NCBI GenBank assembly: GCA_913053915.1
Contig: CAJXGP010000206.1
Coordinates: 1 to 5,094 of the forward strand
Reading direction: 5' to 3'
Length of the DNA stretch: 5,094 bases
From: an uncultured Ignavibacteriales bacterium
Lineage (GTDB): Bacteria; Bacteroidota; Ignavibacteria; Ignavibacteriales; Ignavibacteriaceae
Position 1 is the first letter of the stretch; each line of letters opens with the position of its first letter. The position numbers and the translations under genes were made by a program. The notes under the pieces are model-generated. The model did no database searches. It was not told the origin of the DNA and was given only the letters and a program-made list of their open reading frames with translations. Shown piece after piece: positions 1 through 5,094 of the stretch.

Positions 1-1
1 T

Positions 2-337
2 CACCTTCGTGCCCAAAATATAGGTTATCGTTCTAGAGATATGATGCGTCTGATTCCTGAAACTTCCTTTACTTTGGTAGAACAATGCAGCGGACACGAT
101 GGAACTTGGTCGATGTTAAAAGAGAATTTTGAAAATTCATTGAAATACGGAAACAAAGCATTCGATAAAATTAAAAATTCCGAACATAACATCACAGTAT
201 CGGATTGTCCATTGGCAGCCATACAAATTCAACAAGCGACAGGTGAAAAAGTATTACATCCAATCCAAGTTTTAGCCAAAGCATACCAAACAAATGGATT
301 TCCTAAACAAATCATTGAAAAAGAGAAAGGAAATTAA
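2..337 (+). CDS. GlpC/HdrB-like iron-sulfur cysteine-rich (CCG) domain protein, 3' end only
   Basis: The open frame enters from the left edge and ends at TAA 335-337, leaving 111 C-terminal residues; the true start lies outside the window. The fragment opens with HLRAQNIG, which in relatives directly follows a proline-cysteine pair, then has VEQCSGHDGTW (Cys at fragment residue 29) and VSDCPLAAIQIQ (Cys at residue 69). This is the cysteine pattern of the second CCG domain of the family that includes the anaerobic glycerol-3-phosphate dehydrogenase subunit C and heterodisulfide reductase subunit B, where such cysteines bind an iron-sulfur cluster. The segment ending HPIQVLAKAY is also typical. 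The internal Met codons at 41 and 44 are not the start, because conserved sequence continues upstream of them. Close relatives are often labelled GlpC, but nothing here shows glycerol-phosphate chemistry; pairing with DUF3501 points instead to the uncharacterised redox cluster that often also carries rubrerythrin. The family call is firm; the substrate is unknown. Confidence 0.82.
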   Translation, partial: HLRAQNIGYRSRDMMRLIPETSFTLVEQCSGHDGTWSMLKENFENSLKYGNKAFDKIKNSEHNITVSDCPLAAIQIQQATGEKVLHPIQVLAKAYQTNGFPKQIIEKEKGN

Positions 338-339
338 AT

Positions 340-927
340 ATGAGAAAAATAGAATTTGATGATGTTCTAAATATAGCTGAATACGAAAAAATACGTTCGG
401 AATCCCGTAAAAAAATAATTGGAATAAAAAATAAACGTCGTATTAGCGTTGGACCTCTCATAACCTATTTATTTGAAAACTTCGATACTATGCTCTATCA
501 GATTCAAGAAATGATGAGAGCGGAAAGATTAGTTTATGAAAAAGATATAGCACAAGAAATTGAAATATATAACGAATTAGTACCGGGATTGAATGAACTT
601 ACCGCATCTTTATTGATTGAAATAGATAACAGGCAGACACGAAATGAATTACTTCCGAAATTAGTTGGATTACCCGGAAATACATTTATAACTATAAACA
701 GTAATAAAATTTTAGCAGAATTTGATCCGCGACAAGGCTCACCTGAAAGGTTAAGCTCCGTACAGTATGTAAAATTTAAAATTCCAACTGAGGATGTACA
801 AAAATTTAACGATAAAAATTCTCATATTATCCTGAGTTTTACTCATAAAAACTATTCGTATGATTATGAGTTGAAACCGGAAGAAAAATCTATTTTTTAT
901 AAAGATTTAACAACTAAGGAAAGATAA
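340..927 (+). CDS. DUF3501 family protein
   Basis: A complete 195-residue protein of unknown function that I recognise as DUF3501. Supporting segments are the N-terminal helix (residues 1-35, with EYEKIRSESRKKIIGIKNKRR), the core GPLITYLFENFDT followed by YQIQEMMRAERL (38-64), and YNELVPGLNELTASLLIEI (77-95); the length also fits the family. No signal peptide, membrane segment or metal-binding cysteines are visible, so it is probably a soluble cytoplasmic protein. The ATG at 340 lies 2 nt after the stop of the CCG-domain gene and has a purine-rich ribosome site (GAAAGG, 325-330) 9 nt upstream, so the two are almost certainly co-transcribed. In many genomes DUF3501 sits next to a GlpC-like protein and rubrerythrin, which suggests a partner or assembly role in an oxidative-stress or redox system; that is inference from context only. 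No convincing terminator follows directly. Confidence 0.85.
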   Translation: MRKIEFDDVLNIAEYEKIRSESRKKIIGIKNKRRISVGPLITYLFENFDTMLYQIQEMMRAERLVYEKDIAQEIEIYNELVPGLNELTASLLIEIDNRQTRNELLPKLVGLPGNTFITINSNKILAEFDPRQGSPERLSSVQYVKFKIPTEDVQKFNDKNSHIILSFTHKNYSYDYELKPEEKSIFYKDLTTKER

Positions 928-957
928 TTTAATAATTTGACCATTTATCTTTTTTAA

Positions 958-1001
958 CCGGAAAGGGACTAGAAATTTCCGATAAAACGGAAGATTTCCG
1001 G
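958..1001. repeat. Nested CGGAA/TTCCG inverted repeats
   Basis: Four alternating copies lie in 44 nt: CCGGAAA (958-964), TTTCCG (976-981), CGGAAG (988-993) and TTTCCGG (995-1001). The outer pair is a perfect 7-bp inverted repeat. The inner pair TTCCG/CGGAA makes a 5-bp stem with an ATAAAA loop, extended by a T-G wobble, and the first two copies can also pair with each other over 6 bp. The RNA downstream of the DUF3501 stop could therefore take mutually exclusive folds. No T-tract follows on either strand, so it does not look like an intrinsic terminator; an RNA-stability element or a protein-binding site is possible. Confidence 0.45.
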
Positions 1002-1026
1002 CTACGTTGGAAATTACGCGGGAAAT

Positions 1027-1167
1027 ATGAATAGTGGGTCTCTCGAATTCATTGAAATACAGAACTTGGAGATATTAAGCCTTAATAACAATTTAATAAG
1101 ATAAATTAAGGAATTTATTTATTTCGGCAGCCTAACTAAAAAAAACTTTGTTTTCCTAGTCACATAA
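1027..1167 (+). pseudogene. Possible remnant of a leucine-rich-repeat gene
   Basis: A 25-codon frame from ATG 1027 to TAA 1102-1104 contains LEILSLNNNLI, which fits the leucine-rich-repeat core LxxLxLxxNxL exactly. Read in the same frame through that stop, the sequence continues IKEFIYFGSLTKKNFVFL up to TAA 1165. This resembles the linker and start of a following repeat at about the right period (roughly 24-25 residues). Stops at 955 and 970 interrupt the frame upstream. A GGG at 1020-1022 could serve as a weak ribosome site, so a 25-residue peptide cannot be excluded. With so little sequence, chance similarity remains quite possible. Confidence 0.22.
1080..1111. repeat. AT-rich inverted repeat, CCTTAAT / ATTAAGG
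   Basis: A perfect 7-bp inverted repeat (1080-1086 and 1105-1111) surrounds an 18-nt AT-rich loop and is followed by the T-rich but interrupted stretch AATTTATTTATTT. It could act as a weak transcription end for the DUF3501 operon, but the low stem GC and broken T-tract make this uncertain. Confidence 0.25.
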
Positions 1168-1190
1168 TAAATTTAATAAATAAAAGACAC

Positions 1191-1221
1191 TTGCATTGTA
1201 GAACTAGTTCTCTTAAATTTG
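1191..1221 (+). promoter_or_regulatory. Bacteroidota-type promoter of the candidate small RNA
   Basis: TTG (1191-1193) is separated by 20 nt from TAAATTTG (1214-1221). This is an exact match to the -33 TTG and -7 TAnnTTTG elements used by the primary sigma factor of Bacteroidota, at the usual spacing. Transcription would start about 4-7 nt downstream, near A1226, which coincides with the first base of the folded RNA. A 12-bp palindrome occupies the spacer. The nearest coding start lies about 250 nt downstream, beyond a strong terminator, so the promoter appears to serve the short RNA. Confidence 0.65.
1200..1211. promoter_or_regulatory. 12-bp palindrome in the promoter spacer, possible operator
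   Basis: AGAACTAGTTCT is a perfect 12-bp palindrome located entirely between the -33 and -7 elements, where a bound dimeric repressor would block polymerase. It resembles but does not match the Gram-positive LexA box, which needs four bases between GAAC and GTTC; here there are two. The regulator is unknown, and a chance palindrome is possible. Confidence 0.35.
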
Positions 1222-1225
1222 TAAC

Positions 1226-1304
1226 AGCTCTATTGAAAGGTTCTCCCCTGCCTTTTGATGTTAAAGAGTTAAAGCCCTTGGTCGCCTGATCAATGGGCTT
1301 TTTT
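1226..1304 (+). ncRNA. Candidate small RNA of about 79 nt with a C-rich loop
   Basis: The unit has its own promoter, a compact predicted fold and an intrinsic terminator, and no coding potential. A closing stem AGCTCT/AGAGTT (1226-1231 with 1265-1270, one G-U) encloses a hairpin UUGAAAGG/CCUUUUGA (1233-1240 with 1251-1258, two G-U wobbles, extendable by A1232-U1259). The hairpin loop UUCUCCCCUG (1241-1250) is unpaired. The closing stem abuts the terminator hairpin that begins at 1271, so almost the whole RNA is accounted for. C-rich loops in bacterial small RNAs commonly base-pair with purine-rich ribosome binding sites, so a translation regulator is a plausible role; that is inference. I do not recognise an Rfam family. 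A cis-acting leader of the downstream protease gene is the main alternative, but that gene appears to have its own promoter at 1424. Confidence 0.55.
1271..1304 (+). terminator. Intrinsic terminator
   Basis: AAAGCCC (1271-1277) pairs with GGGCTTT (1295-1301), and TTGGTC (1278-1283) pairs with GATCAA (1288-1293) with one G-U. The loop is GCCT (1284-1287) and U1294 is bulged. The 13-bp stem runs directly into six T residues (1299-1304). It ends the candidate small RNA and would also stop read-through from the DUF3501 operon before the protease gene. Confidence 0.85.
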
Positions 1305-1372
1305 ATTTATTTTAATTATGATATCGAATTCAGCCCCACAAAAAAAGTGAATCAATCAAATCTAAATTTTCC

Positions 1373-1400
1373 TATAAACTAAAAAAAAGTTAAGTTTATA
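1373..1400. repeat. Perfect 8-bp inverted repeat upstream of the protease promoter
   Basis: TATAAACT (1373-1380) and AGTTTATA (1393-1400) are exact reverse complements separated by 12 nt that include a run of eight A residues. The right arm ends 23 nt before the -35 element, a typical place for a transcription-factor site. The A-tract would also bend the DNA. It is not a CIRCE (HrcA) element. The binding protein is unknown. Confidence 0.4.
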
Positions 1401-1401
1401 C

Positions 1402-1417
1402 ATCTCAAAAAAGAGAT
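1402..1417. repeat. Short inverted repeat ATCTC-A6-GAGAT
   Basis: Two 5-bp arms (1402-1406 and 1413-1417) flank six A residues, one base after the larger inverted repeat and 6 nt before the -35 element. A half-site-like GAGAT recurs at 1426-1430, overlapping the -35. Together with 1373-1400 it may form a composite control region, but arms this short can arise by chance. Confidence 0.25.
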
Positions 1418-1423
1418 TTCATA

Positions 1424-1453
1424 TTGAGATTATTTACTTTAAAAGAGTATACA
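1424..1453 (+). promoter_or_regulatory. Sigma70-like promoter of the Lon-family protease gene
   Basis: TTGAGA (1424-1429) and TATACA (1448-1453) are spaced by 18 nt, a good match to a housekeeping promoter. The predicted start near 1460 leaves a leader of about 14 nt that holds only the ribosome site. No good TAnnTTTG element was found here, unlike the small-RNA promoter, so the two may respond to different sigma factors. Confidence 0.45.
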
Positions 1454-1464
1454 AAAATAAAAAC

Positions 1465-1468
1465 AGGA
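1465..1468 (+). promoter_or_regulatory. Ribosome binding site of the protease gene
   Basis: AGGA lies 5 nt before ATG 1474 and supports this start. No other in-frame start with a better site lies nearby, and conserved family sequence begins within the first 20 residues. Confidence 0.6.
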
Positions 1469-1473
1469 AAACT

Positions 1474-3927
1474 ATGACACATCCCATCGCTCCAAAACCG
1501 CGAAAATTAAAACCAGATGAATTAAGGTGGAAATGCGATCCGAACATCTTTGCATTCGAATCCACTCACGAACTTGAGCCGATAGAAGGAATACTTGGGC
1601 AAGAAAGAGCATTAAAGGCAATTAAGCTCGGTGTAGATTTAAGAAGTCCCGGTTATAATATTTTTATTTCGGGTCTTTCCGGTACCGGCAAGGCAACTAC
1701 AGTAAAAAAAATGTTACAAAAAATTGGTTCCAATTACCCTCCGTTAAATGATTACGCTTATGTAAACAATTTCAAAGATCCTGATAGACCGATATTACTT
1801 AAATTCTCTGTCGGCAAGGCTAAGCTATTTAAAAATGATATTTCCAAATCCTTAAATCTTTTAAAAAAGAAAATACCGCAAACACTTGACAGCGAATCAC
1901 ATTCAAATCAGAAGGAAAAAATTATATACCAGTATAATGAAAAAGAACAAATCTTAATGAATATATTCCAGAAAAAACTAAAAAATGAAAATTTTTCGCT
2001 GGGACAAATCAAAGTGAGTGAAGTTGCCAGACCGGAAATATTTCCGGTTATTGATAATATCCCCATACCAATCTATCAATTGGAAGAACAAATAAAACAA
2101 GGAAAGTTATCCGAAAAGAAAGCAAAAGAAATTGTCAAACAATATAATGTACATCAACAAGAGTTACATTCTCTGTTTAAAAAAGGTTTAAAACTCAATC
2201 AGGAATTACAAGAAAAAATCTATAAACTGGAAAGAGAAACCGTTGAAGTAGTGGTTAAAGGCGTAATAGAAAACCTCAAAGAAAAATATAAGGATCCTAA
2301 AGTAATTGATTTTATCTCAACGGTTTCATCAAATATATTAGATAACATTCAAATTTTTAAAGAAGTAAAACCTGGAGACAATACAACCCCCGACGGACCG
2401 GTAATAGATTATTTTAAACAATATGATGTTAATATTATTTTGGATAACATCGAAGTTAATGGCTGTCCGGTAATTATTGAAACATCACCGAGTTACACTA
2501 ATCTTTTCGGTACCATAGAAAAATTAAGCGACGGCAAAGGAGGATGGTTCTCCGATTTCACAAAAATTAAAGCCGGTTCACTGCTTCGCGCAAACGGCGG
2601 ATATCTTGTTTTGAATGTTAAACATCTTTTCGAAGAATTCAATGTTTGGAAAACTTTAAAACGTGTCTTAACCTATAGAAAACTGGAAATACAGGATCCA
2701 CCCACCTTATTTCAGTTTTCACCTTCTATTTTAAAACCTGAACCAATTGAGTTGGATACAAAAGTTATCTTAATCGGCAATCAATATGCCTATTCGATTC
2801 TTGCTAATTATGAAGATGATTTTAAAAAAATATTTAAAATTAAAGCCGACTTTGACTATGAGATAAAAAGATCAGATGAGGTTTTAATTCAATATGCAAG
2901 AGTTATAAAAAAATTGATTAAAGAGGAAAATTTGTGCGAATTCGACAAAAGTGCAATTGCATATCTAATCGAATTAGGAGCTAAATTTGCAGGACAAAAA
3001 AACAAACTGACCGCCAGATTTTCTCAAATTGCAGATATTGCCAGAGAAGCTAGCTTTTGGGCAGTTGATGACGGTTTTGATATCGTTTCAGCTGCTCACA
3101 TTCAAAAAGCATTTAATTCCGCTAAAGAACGGCATGCATTATTGGAATCAAAAATAACCGACATGATTCAAGAAGAAACTTTGTTGATAGATACGGAAGG
3201 AGAACGAACCGGACAAATTAACGGATTGGCTGTTTATGACGCCGATTTTTATTCCTTTGGAAGACCTACAAGAATTACCGCTACCGTATCACTCGGAAGC
3301 GGAAGTATTATTAATGTTGAACGGGAAGCCGGAATGAGCGGCAGGCACTATAACAAAGGCGTTTTAATTATATCCGGATACTTTAGAGAAACATTCGGGC
3401 AGAATCTCCCTCTTTCATTCAATGCTAATCTTGTTTTCGAACAATCTTACGGAACAGTTGATGGCGATAGCGCTTCCTGCGCCGAAATTTTTGCATTGCT
3501 TTCTACCCTCTCCGGACTACCTATTAAACAGTCTATCGCCGTTACAGGCTCTCTAAATCAAAAAGGAGATGTACAACCAATCGGAGGTGTAAACGAAAAA
3601 ATTGAAGGTTTCTACGATATTTGTAAATTAAGGGGGTTAACCAAACATCAGAGCGTTATTATCCCCATACAAAATGTAAAAGAATTAATGCTCCGTGAAG
3701 ATGTAATTGAATCTGTTGGTAAAAAGGAATTTCATATCTACCCAATTTCGAGAGTTGAAGAAGGAATAGAAATTCTAACCGGTGTAAAAGCCGGTAAAAG
3801 ATCTGCAAAGGGTAAGTATGAAAAGAATAGTGTTTTCGATCTTGTAGAAAAGAAGATAAAAGATTTATATGCTAAGGCTAAAGCACAAAAGAATAACAAT
3901 ACGAAAGTAAAGAAAAAACGAAAATGA
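1474..3927 (+). CDS. Lon-family AAA+ ATP-dependent protease (AAA_32 type)
   Basis: A complete 817-residue protein, normal for this branch of the Lon family (MEROPS S16 peptidases), which uses ATP to unfold and degrade cytoplasmic proteins. Residues 12-60 form the typical N-terminal segment (LRWKCDP, then GILGQERALKAIKLGV). Walker A is GLSGTGKAT (67-75, Lys73). Residues about 120-300 are a charged helical insertion, probably coiled coil around 195-275, that replaces the N-domain of classical Lon. The conserved VNIILDN and LFGTIEK segments (319-350) precede the Walker B-like strand GGYLVLNVKHLF (375-386), where Asn381 stands where I expect Asp. Sensor 1 is probably Asn436, and LTARFSQIADIARE (512-525) is the sensor-2 region with Arg515. 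The peptidase domain (about 565-770) has catalytic Ser666 in DGDSAS and Lys709 in GGVNEK. The tail is rich in Lys. No signal peptide or membrane segment is visible, so it is neither classical Lon nor membrane-bound archaeal LonB. It overlaps the pyruvate kinase gene by 4 nt. Confidence 0.93.
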   Translation: MTHPIAPKPRKLKPDELRWKCDPNIFAFESTHELEPIEGILGQERALKAIKLGVDLRSPGYNIFISGLSGTGKATTVKKMLQKIGSNYPPLNDYAYVNNFKDPDRPILLKFSVGKAKLFKNDISKSLNLLKKKIPQTLDSESHSNQKEKIIYQYNEKEQILMNIFQKKLKNENFSLGQIKVSEVARPEIFPVIDNIPIPIYQLEEQIKQGKLSEKKAKEIVKQYNVHQQELHSLFKKGLKLNQELQEKIYKLERETVEVVVKGVIENLKEKYKDPKVIDFISTVSSNILDNIQIFKEVKPGDNTTPDGPVIDYFKQYDVNIILDNIEVNGCPVIIETSPSYTNLFGTIEKLSDGKGGWFSDFTKIKAGSLLRANGGYLVLNVKHLFEEFNVWKTLKRVLTYRKLEIQDPPTLFQFSPSILKPEPIELDTKVILIGNQYAYSILANYEDDFKKIFKIKADFDYEIKRSDEVLIQYARVIKKLIKEENLCEFDKSAIAYLIELGAKFAGQKNKLTARFSQIADIAREASFWAVDDGFDIVSAAHIQKAFNSAKERHALLESKITDMIQEETLLIDTEGERTGQINGLAVYDADFYSFGRPTRITATVSLGSGSIINVEREAGMSGRHYNKGVLIISGYFRETFGQNLPLSFNANLVFEQSYGTVDGDSASCAEIFALLSTLSGLPIKQSIAVTGSLNQKGDVQPIGGVNEKIEGFYDICKLRGLTKHQSVIIPIQNVKELMLREDVIESVGKKEFHIYPISRVEEGIEILTGVKAGKRSAKGKYEKNSVFDLVEKKIKDLYAKAKAQKNNNTKVKKKRK

Positions 3928-5094
3928 ACCATAATTTAACTAGTCCATTAGCAAAAACTAAAATTTTGTGTACTCTAGGACCAGCTACAAACAGCTCTGA
4001 AATGATCGAGAAATTAATACTTGCCGGGATGGATGGGGTCAGATTAAATTTTTCACACGGCGATTATTTATCTTTCGAAAAATTATTTCACGAAATTGAT
4101 GAAGCATGTATAGATGAAAACATCCCGTTGACAATCTTGGTCGATGTTCAGGGCCCAAAAATAAGAATAGGCGAATTAACCCAACCGGAAATTGAATTAA
4201 TGGACGGTGATAAAATCGAAATAACAATTAGAAATATCAAAGGCACTAAAGATATTATTTCATCATCTTACCAATATTTACCAACCGATGCAAGTATAGG
4301 TGATCCTGTATTGATTGACGATGGTTTAATCCGTTTGAGAATAATAGAAAAAAGGACTGATTCCGTTGTGTGCATAATAGAAAATGGCGGAATTTTGAAA
4401 CCAAAGAAGGGAATGAATCTACCTGGGATGAAACTTTCAACTCAGTCGGTAACAGAAAAAGATTTTAAGGATTTAGAATTTGCATTGCAACATAGAATCG
4501 ATTACATAGCACTTTCCTTTGTAAGAGGCGCAAACGATATACATTATTTACGCTCATGGCTGAAGAATAAAAATCTTTTAAGACCAATTATTGCTAAAAT
4601 CGAAAAGAAAGAAGCGGTTGATGATCTTGATAATATTTTGAAAGCAGCCGACGGAATAATGGTTGCAAGAGGTGATCTAGGTGTTGAACTTCCAGCCGAG
4701 GATGTACCACATATTCAAAAAGCGATAATTAAAGAATGTAATTCAGTAGGAAAACTTGTCATTACCGCAACTCAAATGCTCGATTCCATGATTAATAATC
4801 TCATTCCCACGCGGGCTGAAGCCTCCGATGTTGCTAATGCCGTTCTAGACGGTACAGATGTGGTTATGCTTAGCGGTGAAACTTCTATCGGTAAATATCC
4901 GGTTCAAACGGTGAAAATGATGAATAAAATAATTACGAAAACCGAAGAAATGCTGCCGGCACTTAAGACAGATAATTTGATTATTCCTTCAAATTTAGAA
5001 GAAAATCTATTCGATTCAGTGGGAAGGGCAATTGCGTCAATTAGTAGTCAAATTAATGCATCCGCAATAGTATCATTTACCTTTAAAGGCAGAA
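3924..5094 (+). CDS. pyk: Pyruvate kinase, truncated by the window end
   Basis: The first 390 residues of an enzyme that is usually about 470-480 long; it transfers phosphate from phosphoenolpyruvate to ADP in the last step of glycolysis. The A domain starts with KTKILCTLGPAT (11-22) and has GVRLNFSHG with Arg40, Asn42 and Ser44, and Asp74. The B domain spans about 84-180. The barrel resumes with IAKIEKKEAV (catalytic Lys225, metal ligand Glu227), ARGDLGVE (metal ligand Asp251), TATQMLDSM (Thr283) and PTRAEASDVANAVLDGTD (295-312). The C domain has only begun. DVQGPKIRI (74-82) carries Gln, Lys and Ile where potassium-dependent enzymes have Lys, Glu and Thr, so it is probably potassium-independent. 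The ATG overlaps the protease stop (ATGA, 3924-3927) and has no clear Shine-Dalgarno, so translation is probably coupled. All visible catalytic residues are intact. Confidence 0.96.
   Translation, partial: MNHNLTSPLAKTKILCTLGPATNSSEMIEKLILAGMDGVRLNFSHGDYLSFEKLFHEIDEACIDENIPLTILVDVQGPKIRIGELTQPEIELMDGDKIEITIRNIKGTKDIISSSYQYLPTDASIGDPVLIDDGLIRLRIIEKRTDSVVCIIENGGILKPKKGMNLPGMKLSTQSVTEKDFKDLEFALQHRIDYIALSFVRGANDIHYLRSWLKNKNLLRPIIAKIEKKEAVDDLDNILKAADGIMVARGDLGVELPAEDVPHIQKAIIKECNSVGKLVITATQMLDSMINNLIPTRAEASDVANAVLDGTDVVMLSGETSIGKYPVQTVKMMNKIITKTEEMLPALKTDNLIIPSNLEENLFDSVGRAIASISSQINASAIVSFTFKGR

Larger units (their letters stand above)
928..1473 (+). other. 546-nt intergenic region with a small-RNA gene and several inverted repeats
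   Basis: No open frame of gene size is present on either strand. From left to right the region contains nested CGGAA/TTCCG repeats (958-1001), a decayed leucine-rich-repeat-like frame (1027-1167), a weak AT-rich inverted repeat (1080-1111), a promoter, small RNA and terminator unit (1191-1304), two more inverted repeats (1373-1400 and 1402-1417), and the promoter and ribosome site of the protease gene (1424-1468). I see nothing supportable in 1112-1190 apart from AT-rich sequence and the tail of the decayed frame. Each element is annotated separately. Confidence 0.8.

Noticed and set aside
25..222. 65-codon minus-strand open frame
   Set aside because: It lies antisense to the conserved CCG-domain coding sequence and has no family resemblance; it is a shadow frame.
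928..957. Terminator directly after the DUF3501 gene, suggested by the TTTTTT run at 950-955
   Set aside because: No stem precedes the T-run.
1046..1060. 15-nt sequence AATTCATTGAAATAC identical to 134-148 in the CCG-domain gene
   Set aside because: The match extends to 18 of 19 bases, but the flanks and translated frames show no further similarity, so it is more likely chance in AT-rich DNA than a duplication or guide-like sequence.
1200..1211. LexA (SOS) box
   Set aside because: The half-sites GAAC and GTTC are separated by two bases rather than the four needed for the Gram-positive LexA site.
1233..1270. preQ1-I-like riboswitch, suggested by GGUUC, the C-rich loop and an A-rich tail
   Set aside because: The loop and tail can form only a 3-bp CTC/GAG pseudoknot, the A-rich tail lacks the conserved pattern, and the downstream gene is not in queuosine metabolism.
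3738..3932. 64-codon minus-strand open frame with a hydrophobic, Phe-rich product
   Set aside because: Its hydrophobicity comes from the complement of Lys-rich codons in the protease tail; no ribosome site or family supports it.
4039..4440. Two minus-strand open frames of about 60 codons (4039-4227 and 4255-4440)
   Set aside because: Both are antisense to highly conserved pyruvate kinase sequence and show no recognisable features.

Overview
This is an AT-rich window with every supported gene on the + strand. It reads as chromosomal DNA from a bacterium of the Bacteroidota/Ignavibacteriota (FCB) type. That placement is inferred from a promoter of the TTG / TAnnTTTG form typical of that group and from the AT-rich, lysine- and isoleucine-rich proteins. 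No rRNA or other phylogenetic marker is present to settle it.

Left part (1-927): the 3' end of an iron-sulfur cysteine-rich (CCG) domain protein related to GlpC/HdrB is followed 2 nt later by a complete DUF3501 gene. The two form an operon of a kind seen in many bacteria. Its biochemical role is not established; a redox function is the reasonable guess.

Middle (928-1473): a 546-nt gene-free region with more structure than a normal spacer. In order it holds nested CGGAA/TTCCG inverted repeats, a short stretch that translates like a decayed leucine-rich repeat, a weak AT hairpin, and a compact candidate small-RNA gene. The small RNA has a Bacteroidota-type promoter at 1191-1221 with a 12-bp palindrome in its spacer. 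It has a predicted ~79-nt transcript (about 1226-1304) whose hairpin exposes a UUCUCCCCUG loop, and it ends in a strong intrinsic terminator. Two inverted repeats and a sigma70-like promoter then lead into the next gene.

Right part (1474-5094): a full-length 817-aa Lon-family AAA+ protease of the AAA_32 type (N-terminal ATPase with a coiled-coil insertion, C-terminal Ser/Lys peptidase) overlaps by ATGA with a pyruvate kinase gene that runs off the window. The kinase has the residues expected of a potassium-independent enzyme. The overlap suggests translational coupling of a quality-control protease with a glycolytic enzyme.

The best candidate for something undescribed is the small-RNA gene at 1191-1304. 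No CRISPR array, transposon, tRNA or rRNA was seen.
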